From Aliikangiella marina (GTDB taxonomy: Bacteria > Pseudomonadota > Gammaproteobacteria > Enterobacterales > Kangiellaceae), in contig NZ_VIKR01000002.1 in NCBI RefSeq assembly GCF_007004765.1, forward strand, positions 1,116,001 to 1,180,000: a stretch of DNA of 64,000 nt. Direction: 5' to 3'. The notes under the pieces are model-generated. The model had not been told where the DNA came from. It was given only the letters and a program-made list of their open reading frames with translations, and ran no database searches. Both the position numbers and the translations under genes were made by a program. This document shows positions 34,446-42,998 of the stretch, piece after piece. Every line of letters begins with the position of its first letter. Position 1 is the first letter of the stretch.

Positions 34446-35592
34446 CCGTTTTAGTCAGAGCTGCAAACTTGCAATCGCCGCTCTCTTTGGCGGCGTTTTT
34501 GTTTGTAATCAAGCCTTTTCTGCAGTCTTACCCGAAGATCGGGCTGACGCGCTTTATCACGCTTACGACGGCGGTGGAGTCACGATTCAAGGACCATCAA
34601 TTTTGGTCAGAAAGTCGGTCGGTAATAATGTTTCATTTTCGGCAAACTACTACGTTGATAACGTACAAAGTGCCTCGATTGATGTAGTCACTCGGGCGAG
34701 TGAATATACTGAACGTCGTGAAGAAAAGGGATTCGGCGTAGATTTCCTCCATAACAAAACAACTATCGGTCTCAACTACACCGAAAGCCAAGAGAACGAT
34801 TTCTTTGCCCGCTCTGGGCATTTGACGGTTAGTCAGGATTTCTTTGGTGATTTAACCACGCTTTCGCTGGGGTATTCACAAGGACAAGACGAAGTCGGTC
34901 GAAGAGGCGATGAAGACTTTAAAGAAAACGCAGAAAGACGCCACTTCAGGTTAGGGCTTTCGCAAATTATCACTAAAAATAGTATCTTAAATTTTTCACT
35001 GGAAACTATCACCGATGAAGGGTATTTAAATAATCCGTACCGGGCAGTAAGGTATCTCGACCCCACCGTTGGGGCTGGATACGCTTATCAAGATGAACGG
35101 TATCCTGAGACACGTACGAGTGATTCAGCGGCTATTCGCGGACTTTATTATTTACCGTATCGAGCGTCAGTCAAATTTGAACTTAAGACATTTGCCGACA
35201 CTTGGGGAATCGAAGCCGACTCGCAAGAGATCGGTTACGTACATCCTATTGGTGACAATTGGCAAGTCGATTTCAAACTCCGAAGCTACAAACAAGGTCA
35301 AGCTGATTTTTATAGCGACCTTTTCCCGAGAATTGATGCACAAAATTTCTTAGCGCGTGACAAAGAGATGAGTGCGTTTAGTTCACAAACTATCGGGGTT
35401 GGTGGTTACTACAAGTACGAATTGAAAAACTGGGACTCATTCGATCGATTCAGCATCAACCTATCACTCGATCGTGTGTTGTATCAATATGACAATTTCA
35501 GAGATTTACGGGTTTCTGCAGAGCCAGGTACTGAGCCGCTTTATGAATATGAAGCGACAGTATATCGGTTCTACTTTTCGTTGTTCTACTAA
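34432..35592 (+). CDS. DUF3570 outer-membrane beta-barrel protein
   Basis: About 386 residues from the GTG at 34432. This start has GGAGG (34422-34426) five bases upstream and is followed by a proper signal peptide (KLAIAALFGGVFVCNQAFSA); the longer frame from 34246 would run inside the DUF4266 gene without a signal. The mature part begins DRADALYHAYDGGG and contains VDVVTRASEYTERREE and GFGVDFLHNKTTIGLNY, diagnostic of DUF3570. It ends in YRFYFSLFY, the barrel-type terminal aromatic. Overlaps the DUF4266 gene by 14 bases. Probably forms an outer-membrane pore or anchor for the lipoprotein. Confidence 0.87.
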   Translation: MAVTSRFSQSCKLAIAALFGGVFVCNQAFSAVLPEDRADALYHAYDGGGVTIQGPSILVRKSVGNNVSFSANYYVDNVQSASIDVVTRASEYTERREEKGFGVDFLHNKTTIGLNYTESQENDFFARSGHLTVSQDFFGDLTTLSLGYSQGQDEVGRRGDEDFKENAERRHFRLGLSQIITKNSILNFSLETITDEGYLNNPYRAVRYLDPTVGAGYAYQDERYPETRTSDSAAIRGLYYLPYRASVKFELKTFADTWGIEADSQEIGYVHPIGDNWQVDFKLRSYKQGQADFYSDLFPRIDAQNFLARDKEMSAFSSQTIGVGGYYKYELKNWDSFDRFSINLSLDRVLYQYDNFRDLRVSAEPGTEPLYEYEATVYRFYFSLFY

Positions 35593-35602
35593 TTCACTGG
35601 GT

Positions 35603-35624
35603 GAGGTTTGTCGTGACAAACCTC
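35603..35624. terminator. Perfect hairpin between convergent operons
   Basis: GAGGTTTGTC (35603-35612) and GACAAACCTC (35615-35624) form a 10-bp stem (eight pairs plus a small loop in practice). It lies 11 bp after the DUF3570 stop and 24 bp from the stop of the convergent peroxidase gene. No long T-run, but the position suits a two-way terminator. Confidence 0.6.
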
Positions 35625-35647
35625 GCCTTCGTCACTCAATCGCATAC

Positions 35648-36994
35648 CTAAAGGTTTTTTAAAGCGATTTGCGCTTTCAAATTATTTTCTTGGTTTAGCC
35701 CCCACCAGTGATCGTCTTGTGGTAATGGAGAAGTCAATGAGCCAAGAAAACTTTCTAAATCAGTCAATTCCTGTTGGTTTAGCTTAAGTGGCAATATATC
35801 AAAGTGTGGCCGACTGGGGTGCTGTTCCATATCGTATACTGGCGGGGTTGGATCATTATAATGAGCTAATACTTGCCGTAAACTTTTAAATTGACCAAAC
35901 TGCATATAAGGGGCCGTGTTAGCAATATTTCTCAAGGTTGGTGTTTTTAAAGCACCGACTAATTCTGGGCCTTTGGTTTTTAAAAAGCGCATTTCTTGGC
36001 ATTGACTTTTATTGGCGTCGCTCCATTCAGATAAACAAGTAAACTCATCTGTCAGTAAAGCCTTCACGCCAGCAAATCGACCTAATTCAACCGGCTTATC
36101 GGCGAGATCGGGAGCGCCGATATTATGGAACTCGTAATTGGTGAACAGTGGACCATTGTGACAGCTCGCGCAATTTGCTTTACCGACAAATAGCCGTAAT
36201 CCTCGAACTTCACTCGCCGACATCAATTGGGCAAGTGGCCGTTTTTCTCCCGCTACTAGCGCTTCAATAAATTGATCAAAGCGAGACTTTGGTAGTTTGA
36301 TTTTTCGCTGATAGGCCATCATTGCTTTTCCAGCATTGCTAAATACATCATTGACTTGTTTTTGCAGTGATTTATTCAGACTATGCCAGTTTTTCTGTGC
36401 TGTTTGGTCGCCTATAGGGGACGCTTTTTCAGGCAATAAATTTAAAAATGAAAAATCCTTTTCGCCAAAAGTTTCTTGGTAAATCTCTCGATAATCAGCA
36501 GCTAGTTTTCTCACATATTCAACTCGACTGGTATCGAGCTCGTTGTGGGCTTCAATCGGCGCTAACGCTTGTGACCATAAACTATCCTTTCGACCATCCC
36601 AATACTGCCATGGGCTATAGGCTGAGCCGATTAAAGTAGGACTATTCCGCGTGGCAATGCCTTCTGCGATTGAAAACTGTAACCCATCAGTGAAAAATTT
36701 ATTGGGTTGATGACAAGTCGCGCAGGAAAACACTCCGCTACGACTAAATTGTTTATCAAAGAAAAGTATCTTTCCAAATTGAGCAGCTTTGTCATTGTTT
36801 GCATATTGATTACTATAAGACTTAGGTGGTTTACCTAATTCATCAAGCGAGAACTTTGACAGAAACCGGATATCTGCGGGAGTGAATTGATAGATGGGGT
36901 CGTTATTGGAGGTGCTATGATTGATTACTGATTCAGTTGAGTTTTCGCTGCAACTTAATAGCGTTAGACTAATTATGACTAATAGACATCGCAT
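35648..36994 (-). CDS. Di-haem cytochrome c peroxidase / MauG-like lipoprotein
   Basis: 448 residues. Lipobox LLSCSEN (Cys15). Two haem c motifs: CATCH (91-95) and CASCH (275-279). The block GKILFFDKQFSRSGVFSCATCHQP is typical of the CcpA/MauG family, and FTNYEFHNIGAPD and GALKTPTLRNIANTAPYMQFGQFKSL fit its second domain. These enzymes reduce peroxide or oxidise partner proteins. Third gene of an operon with a YtkA-like protein and an LVIVD-repeat protein, 2 bp after the former. Confidence 0.88.
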   Translation of the reverse strand: MRCLLVIISLTLLSCSENSTESVINHSTSNNDPIYQFTPADIRFLSKFSLDELGKPPKSYSNQYANNDKAAQFGKILFFDKQFSRSGVFSCATCHQPNKFFTDGLQFSIAEGIATRNSPTLIGSAYSPWQYWDGRKDSLWSQALAPIEAHNELDTSRVEYVRKLAADYREIYQETFGEKDFSFLNLLPEKASPIGDQTAQKNWHSLNKSLQKQVNDVFSNAGKAMMAYQRKIKLPKSRFDQFIEALVAGEKRPLAQLMSASEVRGLRLFVGKANCASCHNGPLFTNYEFHNIGAPDLADKPVELGRFAGVKALLTDEFTCLSEWSDANKSQCQEMRFLKTKGPELVGALKTPTLRNIANTAPYMQFGQFKSLRQVLAHYNDPTPPVYDMEQHPSRPHFDILPLKLNQQELTDLESFLGSLTSPLPQDDHWWGLNQENNLKAQIALKNL

Positions 36995-36996
36995 CT

Positions 36997-37977
36997 TTAT
37001 AATACCAAGTTAAAAGTAAAAAAATCTGACTGAGTTTTGTCAGTTGCGTTAGTCTCGTTATCGGCAATAATAAACTTCATAACCCACCAGCCTTTCATCT
37101 GAAACTTTAGTCCGTCAACGATGTAAATACCGGGCTCAATCTCTTTGATTACCCGAGGTTCTGTCGGTAATCCATGAACGTGACCGGGCATATGACCTTC
37201 GACTAAGAACTGAATATTTTCGACTGGCTTGCCTTGTAAATCAGTCACCAATAATCGCCATTGATGAATGCTATTTAGGGGAACGGCTGTTACGTTGTTT
37301 GACTGTGTCGGTGAGTCAGTTGTTTCAATTTGTGGATCGGTGTGAACTTCAATATGGGCAAATAACCTTTCTTGTCGAGAAAGTTTAAACGCGCCAATAT
37401 CCAGACCTGGTGGTGCATTTTGTCCGATGAGTACCGGGACTTTTAAAGACATGTCGTTGCGATCGGCAGTCACAATTTCATCGCTTAAGGAAACTTTCGG
37501 CATATTATTATGGACACTTCTTACTCGAGAGTTGTGAGCAAAGAAGTTTTCGACATTTGAGTCCATTGTTAACGGGCGAGTGTTAGTGATCCAATTACCC
37601 CACACAGAAATAACACCTTTCGTGAAATTGGTGGTGGCCGCCTTTTTTAATTGTTCACTTTGAGCACGAGTTGTTGCTCCTTGTTGTTGGGCAACTTCAA
37701 GTGCTTTAACGAGCATTGAAATTTCATTTTCAGGATCATCTTCGCCATTTGAGTGTTTGCTTTTATTGGCTCTTAAATTCTTGAGTTGTTTGCGAATTTT
37801 GTTGGCTTTTAAAAAATGTTGGCGAGATTCTTTATCGAGTCTCTGAGCGAGTGTTAGCTGTTCTGCAGCTTCTTGAATTTGAATATTCTGAGGTAGAGCG
37901 TAGGTTGCTTGAGTGACGAAAAGACTGCAAATTAAGAGCAATATCAATGGTTGTATTTTTGTTATCAGATTCATCAT
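36997..37977 (-). CDS. Exported protein with coiled coil and YtkA/FixH-like domain
   Basis: 326 residues. Signal peptide about 1-28 (ends TYA). Residues 35-115 are charged and helical, probably a coiled coil. The C-terminal 130 residues resemble YtkA/FixH-like beta-sandwich domains: IQFLVEGHMPGHVHGLPTEP and GIYIVDGLKFQMKGWWVMKFII. The HMPGHVHG segment could bind copper, as in related domains. AAGGG precedes two adjacent ATGs (37977, 37974). It lies between the peroxidase and the LVIVD protein, a linkage that suggests one envelope redox or metal-handling module. Confidence 0.7.
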   Translation of the reverse strand: MMNLITKIQPLILLLICSLFVTQATYALPQNIQIQEAAEQLTLAQRLDKESRQHFLKANKIRKQLKNLRANKSKHSNGEDDPENEISMLVKALEVAQQQGATTRAQSEQLKKAATTNFTKGVISVWGNWITNTRPLTMDSNVENFFAHNSRVRSVHNNMPKVSLSDEIVTADRNDMSLKVPVLIGQNAPPGLDIGAFKLSRQERLFAHIEVHTDPQIETTDSPTQSNNVTAVPLNSIHQWRLLVTDLQGKPVENIQFLVEGHMPGHVHGLPTEPRVIKEIEPGIYIVDGLKFQMKGWWVMKFIIADNETNATDKTQSDFFTFNLVL

Positions 37978-38000
37978 TTAACCCTTTTTTCAAACACGAG

Positions 38001-38021
38001 AAAGGCGGCATGGCCGCCTTT
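38001..38021 (-). terminator. Strong hairpin between operon genes
   Basis: AAAGGCGGC and GCCGCCTTT form a perfect 9-bp stem with a 3-nt loop, 50-70 bp after the LVIVD protein stop. The tract following on the minus strand is not T-rich, so partial termination or mRNA end protection is as likely as full termination. Confidence 0.55.
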
Positions 38022-38070
38022 AAAACATCTGAGTTGCTGAGTGATTGATTACTCAGAAACTTCATTCTTC

Positions 38071-40350
38071 TTATTGTTGAGCGCAAACTTTTAAGTTATC
38101 GATTCCAGCTTCAATCAAATCCCCACCGCCTGTTGCATCGGCAACTCTGGCTCGAATTTGTATCGTGCCGGCACCAGAAGTAAAGTTTTCTAAAGTCCAT
38201 GCGGCGTTCGACGTTTGATCGCCAATTGATACGAGTGATTGATAACTTCCGCCGTTGACCGACAACTCTAAATTAAATCCGTCATTGGCATCATCACCGG
38301 CATCTCTCTGCCCATGGAAGTAATAGAGAGAAACATCCGAAGTTGTTGCGACATTGTAAGCAGGGGAAGTAACGACACACTCGCCACCATCGACATCATC
38401 TGAACCCGCTCCGCCAGAATTGGGTTGAGTGAACAAAGCAGAATTACCACTTTGTGCGCCACCTACCTGTGTTGTTACGCCGCCATTAACCACTTGATCT
38501 GGTGTTCCGGTGATAAACGTGCCGGTTGAACAAGAACCGCTTGTCGTCCATCCACCCAAGCCTGATTCAAAGTTTTCTTCAACACTACAAGTGGGCGGTG
38601 GAGGAGGCGGATCGCCATCGAAAGTGACAGTGTAATCTTCGACTTCGCCATAATTAAATGAACCGCATGCCGATGGTGCTGCGTTATAACGCATAGCGAC
38701 GCGCATTCTGGTGCTGCCTGCTGCATCACTTGGAATAGTGATGTTGCCATTAACTATGGCGCTGGATGCACCGCCAGAATCAAACACCTCTTCAGAGGCA
38801 TCAAATGTTCCATTTGCATCGAAGTCGATCCAGATTTTCCAATATTCGTTATAGCTGGTTCCGGCGAATTCAGGCGTTAGCGTAATCGCATTATTACCGA
38901 TCGACATAGCGACGCTCATCGCTGTAAAATCGGAGTATTGGCTGCTGCCAGAAGGGTTACTAAAATTGCCCACTTCGACGTTACCAATCCACTCTTCAGA
39001 TGCATTATTACCACTGGCATCACAATAGCTAATCGGCGGTGGAGTATCGTTGTCGATTGCTTGCCAATCCGGTTTTACAATAAACAAGCCCGTGCCGATA
39101 TCACTTAATACAATGTTGCCACTAGCAAAATATGGATAGTTACTCCAGGTGCCAGAAAATTGCGCGGAATTTGAACCCGGAATGGTATCGAAGTAGGCGG
39201 CTTCGGTCATGACGCCATTCTCGATTTCTGTCGTCCTTAGAATTCGCATGCCCGCGCGATAATTGGTTTCAATGACATAGTTGTTGAGCGTATACAAGTT
39301 GTGGTCGACCGCCGGCGTGGGCCCAACATAACGGCCAATTTCATTCGGGTTATCCAGGTCACTTACGTCCCAAATATAAGAAGTTGTGTTAATAGAAGAG
39401 CGTTGTTCATCGAGTTCATCATTCATGATCAATATTGAATGGTTGTCGTTTAAGAACCAACCTTGGTGGGTATAACGAGAACCACTATAGCCACTTCGAG
39501 ATAACTGAACAGGGTTTGACTTATCACTAACATCGACAATTGTAATGGTGTCTTCGTTATAGCCAACGCAAATCTCCCGCCCTTGGTAGATCACATCAGG
39601 ACCATTATAAATGACACATTGTGCATCGTGAGTGTAACCATCTGACGAGAAACAACCCGCATAGCTTGGTGCTTGAGGGGATGAAACGTCAACCATATAT
39701 AAGCCGCCACTGCACTGATTACTGCCTACAATGTAGGCGAAGCCAGTGTCTTCATTAATGGCGATATTGTGAGCCGAACCAAAACCATTAAAGTGTGCGG
39801 TTTCAGTTAAAGTTGAGTTGGGCTGCGTATTGCGGAGTTGACGCATATCGTAAACTTGCAGTCCATGGGTTGATTGTGAATCTGCAACGATAAAAGCATG
39901 GTCATTGTAGACTTTAATATCACGCCAGCTTGAGGTGCCATTATTATGTGACCTTAAAAAGCCAATATGAACGGGGTTTTCAGGATCACTGATGTTGACA
40001 AAGGCTGTGCCATTAGTTCGCCCAACAATCGCAATTTCGTTGCCATTAACAGGATCGGTCCATCCCCAAATATCATTTAAGTTTTGCGAGCCTCCACCCA
40101 TATCGGCCTTCGCCAGAAAAGCTTGTAAGTCGACATTTCGACAAGGGTACCCGTTAGCGCTGCCGTTGACGCATTGGTTTGCAGCGAGTGCTTTGTTACC
40201 TTGGAGGGCAACGATTTGAGCGGCGGTAAGTCCTTCATTGGAGTTATCAAATTTATAATAGTCTTTGAACATCGCCCCGTGACTCGAAGCCAGCATACAC
40301 CACATCCCAGAACAGCTTAGTAACGTTAAAAGCAACTTTTTAGTATTCAT
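38071..40350 (-). CDS. Choice-of-anchor B protein: LVIVD repeats, GEVED and C-terminal jellyroll
   Basis: 759 residues with signal peptide (about 1-25). Residues 60-430 are LVIVD-type propeller repeats (IVGRTNGTAFVNISDPENPV, DIKVYNDHAFIVADSQSTHG), the 'choice-of-anchor B' core. A GEVED domain covers about 445-580 (YWKIWIDFDANGTFDASEEVF; FNYGEVEDYTVTF), then a Pro-rich linker (DPPPPPPTC) and a MAM-like jellyroll (about 590-759; FESGLGGWTTSG). It is a large secreted or surface protein; no catalytic motif is visible. First gene of the operon with the YtkA-like protein and the di-haem peroxidase. Confidence 0.85.
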   Translation of the reverse strand: MNTKKLLLTLLSCSGMWCMLASSHGAMFKDYYKFDNSNEGLTAAQIVALQGNKALAANQCVNGSANGYPCRNVDLQAFLAKADMGGGSQNLNDIWGWTDPVNGNEIAIVGRTNGTAFVNISDPENPVHIGFLRSHNNGTSSWRDIKVYNDHAFIVADSQSTHGLQVYDMRQLRNTQPNSTLTETAHFNGFGSAHNIAINEDTGFAYIVGSNQCSGGLYMVDVSSPQAPSYAGCFSSDGYTHDAQCVIYNGPDVIYQGREICVGYNEDTITIVDVSDKSNPVQLSRSGYSGSRYTHQGWFLNDNHSILIMNDELDEQRSSINTTSYIWDVSDLDNPNEIGRYVGPTPAVDHNLYTLNNYVIETNYRAGMRILRTTEIENGVMTEAAYFDTIPGSNSAQFSGTWSNYPYFASGNIVLSDIGTGLFIVKPDWQAIDNDTPPPISYCDASGNNASEEWIGNVEVGNFSNPSGSSQYSDFTAMSVAMSIGNNAITLTPEFAGTSYNEYWKIWIDFDANGTFDASEEVFDSGGASSAIVNGNITIPSDAAGSTRMRVAMRYNAAPSACGSFNYGEVEDYTVTFDGDPPPPPPTCSVEENFESGLGGWTTSGSCSTGTFITGTPDQVVNGGVTTQVGGAQSGNSALFTQPNSGGAGSDDVDGGECVVTSPAYNVATTSDVSLYYFHGQRDAGDDANDGFNLELSVNGGSYQSLVSIGDQTSNAAWTLENFTSGAGTIQIRARVADATGGGDLIEAGIDNLKVCAQQ

Positions 40351-41070
40351 GATTGGGTCCTATCGATAGATATTATTGTTACTTCGCTGTTAATCAATTG
40401 GTGTTTTAATCCAAACATCATCAGTAATTTTTGACAGACAAAGCGGCGCCCTCCAAGCAGGCTTGGATTTTTAAAACAGCGAATTTAAGTGTTTAAATCA
40501 AGCTCAAAACTAAGACATTTTTGATATTGTGCGTTTTGAGTAATGCAGGTTTTGCAGTTGAAATGCAAAACATTAGGGATACTGTAGATTTATAAGTGAT
40601 TAAATTTCAAACAAATATCTAAGATGAAACCTGTTATTTTGAGATATATCTCTTTTACATTATCAATTATTATTGCGAACGCTGTTCATAAAAGGGAGAT
40701 TGAGTTATTCAAAACGAAGTTTCTCGGCTCAAATTTCTAGCTTGTTTGATTTTGGTCACACTAAACTAACAATAATGAAGCCGGCGAACGACTCATCGTC
40801 GAATACTCTTCATTGGGAAATTTTGAATTGGACTGCTTTTCGCGCTTTTTGAACCGCCCGTCGTGCATTTTCAGTCATTCCGCGCATTTTCAGACTTTCA
40901 AAAGAAAATAACCGTGTTTGTTTAGAATAATTGGTTAGCGTATTCGTAATTGGTTATCGGTTATTAGTCGTGACTATCAGGTAGATAAATTTGCGACGAG
41001 CAATAGTTAACGGCTTTAGCCTGTAAAGCCATTAACTGTCGGTCAGATTCTGTTTAATCCAGAGCGGGAT
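40351..41070. other. 720-bp gap rich in inverted repeats
   Basis: The longest gene-free stretch. It holds TCCAAGC-AG-GCTTGGA (40452-40467) followed by TTTTT, GTTTTGCA/TGCAAAAC (40549-40556/40564-40571), the perfect palindrome GAGATATATCTC (40641-40652), a direct repeat of GCATTTTCAG (40865 and 40884), and a long hairpin at 41005-41037 (AGTTAA, mismatch, GGCTTTA with its complement). The last probably ends the DUF6316 transcript. TTGACA occurs at 40431-40436 on the plus strand without a -10. No ORF is supported. Confidence 0.5.
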
Positions 41071-41346
41071 TTAGTTGAAATTGATTTTTGGAACTGTCCA
41101 AGAGCCTGCTGAATCATCAAAGTCGACGGGAATGCCGCCGAGATCATTACTGGCACTGACAACATCAATAAACTCGTCGTAAGCATAACGACATTCTGTT
41201 TTACTGGAGTAGGGACCGTAGTTTAAGCCTTCGCGTGTCTTGAAAAACCAATTACTGTTAACACAATAGAAGCGACCGCTTCGGGTAAATTGATGGTTCT
41301 CGCTCTCACCACTTCTTGGCTTGTAGACTTGGGGGTTGTTAGCCAT
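41071..41346 (-). CDS. Small DUF6316-like protein
   Basis: 91 residues from the ATG at 41346; three earlier codons from a TTG are possible but would sit too near the GGAG. The block SGRFYCVNSNWFFKTREGLNYGPYSS resembles DUF6316 proteins, small gammaproteobacterial proteins of unknown function. No signal peptide. It is flanked by about 300 and 720 bp of non-coding DNA, so it is probably transcribed alone, and a long hairpin (41005-41037) follows it. Confidence 0.7.
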   Translation of the reverse strand: MANNPQVYKPRSGESENHQFTRSGRFYCVNSNWFFKTREGLNYGPYSSKTECRYAYDEFIDVVSASNDLGGIPVDFDDSAGSWTVPKINFN

Positions 41347-41657
41347 TTCTTTCAAAACTCCGTCTTGTTACTTCTCTTGGCGCGTTTTTAAATGCTTCGT
41401 CAGATTTGTTCGCTCTGAACGCACCAAAAATACATCACTTCCATTCCAATGAAAAATCTGTGAACTGGTCCACATCGTGAAACAATAGCACTAAAATATC
41501 GTTGCTTCAATAAAATCCGACAGTAAGTGTCATTTGGGTGCCAAATGGACATAAAAACCTATTGTTCGCTCAGTAGGTTAGTAAAAAATTGGGCTTAATT
41601 CTTAATCGATATAAGGTGGTATTTAGCTTGATTTTATAGAGTCGGTTGGCGCGTGAG
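41347..41657. other. 311-bp gap with hairpin after corB
   Basis: CATTTGG-GTG-CCAAATG (41531-41547) can extend by TGTC/GACA with one bulged G. It lies about 110 bp after the CorB stop (minus strand) and may act as its terminator. The rest should contain the promoter of the DUF6316 gene, which I cannot place with confidence. Confidence 0.4.
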
Positions 41658-42947
41658 CTAATCGGTCTCTTTGGCTTCCATATACAATCCAGGCCAGACT
41701 CTGACACTTTTTACCATATTAGCTTTAACTTGAAGGATTTCCATGGGGTATCCAGACAAGCGCATTCCGGTACCGGCTTTTGGGATAGCTTCGATGTATT
41801 CTATGATCAGGCCATTAAGCGTTTTCGGTCCATCGGTGGGAAGTTTCCATTGTAAAGTTTTATTGATATCTCGAATAGTGGCGCTGCCATCAATGATAAT
41901 GCTGCCATTTTCTTCTTTTTGAATGTCTTTACTGGATTCGGCGAAGTCTGAAGTGAATTCGCCGACAATTTCTTCAAGAATGTCTTCTATTGTAGCCAAG
42001 CCAAGAATGTCGCCATACTCATCAACCACTAACCCGATACGATGTTTTTTGCGCTGAAAATTAAGCAATTGAGTATTTAAAGGGGTTCCTTCTGGGATAA
42101 AATAGACAGGAGTCATTGCGTCGATAATGGCCTCTTTATTGAGATTTTCCTCATCGTAGGCGAGTAACTTAATCATCTGCCGAGCATGTAAAAAACCTTT
42201 GATATTGTCGATTTCATCCTGATAAACCGGTAGTCGCGTGTGAACGGCATTTTTCATTTGATTGATAATTTCGTCGATATGAGTATCTAGGTTGATCCCT
42301 GTAATTTCGGAGCGAGGTATCATAATATCTTCGACGGTTACTTTCTCTAAGTCGAGGATACTGACGAGCATATTTTTGTGTCGCTTGGGTATCATCGCGC
42401 CTGCTTCGGCGACAACTGTTTTTAGCTCTTCGCTACTTAAATGGTCCTCGAGGCCATCATCAACTCTGACCCCGAAGAGTCTTAAAAGACCGTTAGTGAT
42501 AGCGTTTAACCCTTTGACAAAAGGGATCAGTAAAACCGACAAGGGTTTCAGTATGTACGAAGCAGGAAACGCAATTTTTTCTGGGTGCAAAGCTGCTAGG
42601 GTTTTTGGCGTCACTTCTGAGAAAACTAAGATGATAAAAGTCAGTCCAAAAGTCGCAATGATTGCGCCCATCGCTGGTCCCCAAATCCGTTCACAAATAT
42701 AAGTCGCAATGACGGTGGCAGCGATGTTAACAAAATTGTTGCCGATTAAAATCAAACCAATCAGTCGGTCGGGGCGCTCGAGGAGTTTTTGCGTTTGTAT
42801 CGCGCCGCGGTGCTTATTTTTAGACAGGTGTTTAAGTCGATAGCGGTTCAAAGACATCATCCCTGTCTCTGAGCTAGAGAAAAAGCCTGAAAGAATAATT
42901 AACCCTAATAAGATAAGGGACAGGGTGGTCGTCGAAATAGCTTCCAA
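41658..42947 (-). CDS. corB: CNNM/CorC-family inner-membrane transporter (CorB/YfjD)
   Basis: 429 residues. A DUF21 membrane domain (about 1-180: MEAISTTTLSLILL, SSSETGMMSLNRYRLKHL), a CBS pair (about 200-330: VTVEDIMIPRSEI; LVVDEYGDILGLATIEDILEEIVG) and a CorC/HlyC C-terminal domain (about 345-425). The start is TTG; E. coli YfjD begins with nearly the same residues, which supports it. Proteins of this family take part in magnesium or cobalt efflux and resistance. The order corB-ypjD next to ffh is as in E. coli. Confidence 0.92.
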   Translation of the reverse strand: MEAISTTTLSLILLGLIILSGFFSSSETGMMSLNRYRLKHLSKNKHRGAIQTQKLLERPDRLIGLILIGNNFVNIAATVIATYICERIWGPAMGAIIATFGLTFIILVFSEVTPKTLAALHPEKIAFPASYILKPLSVLLIPFVKGLNAITNGLLRLFGVRVDDGLEDHLSSEELKTVVAEAGAMIPKRHKNMLVSILDLEKVTVEDIMIPRSEITGINLDTHIDEIINQMKNAVHTRLPVYQDEIDNIKGFLHARQMIKLLAYDEENLNKEAIIDAMTPVYFIPEGTPLNTQLLNFQRKKHRIGLVVDEYGDILGLATIEDILEEIVGEFTSDFAESSKDIQKEENGSIIIDGSATIRDINKTLQWKLPTDGPKTLNGLIIEYIEAIPKAGTGMRLSGYPMEILQVKANMVKSVRVWPGLYMEAKETD

Positions 42948-42998
42948 TGAAATGTAGACTCTTTTATTAGTATAAAAACTATCAGTATGTAAATTGGA

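Noticed and set aside
42292-42702. 136-codon plus-strand ORF opposite corB
   Set aside because: Shadow of the CNNM/CorC gene, whose frame is conserved along its whole length.
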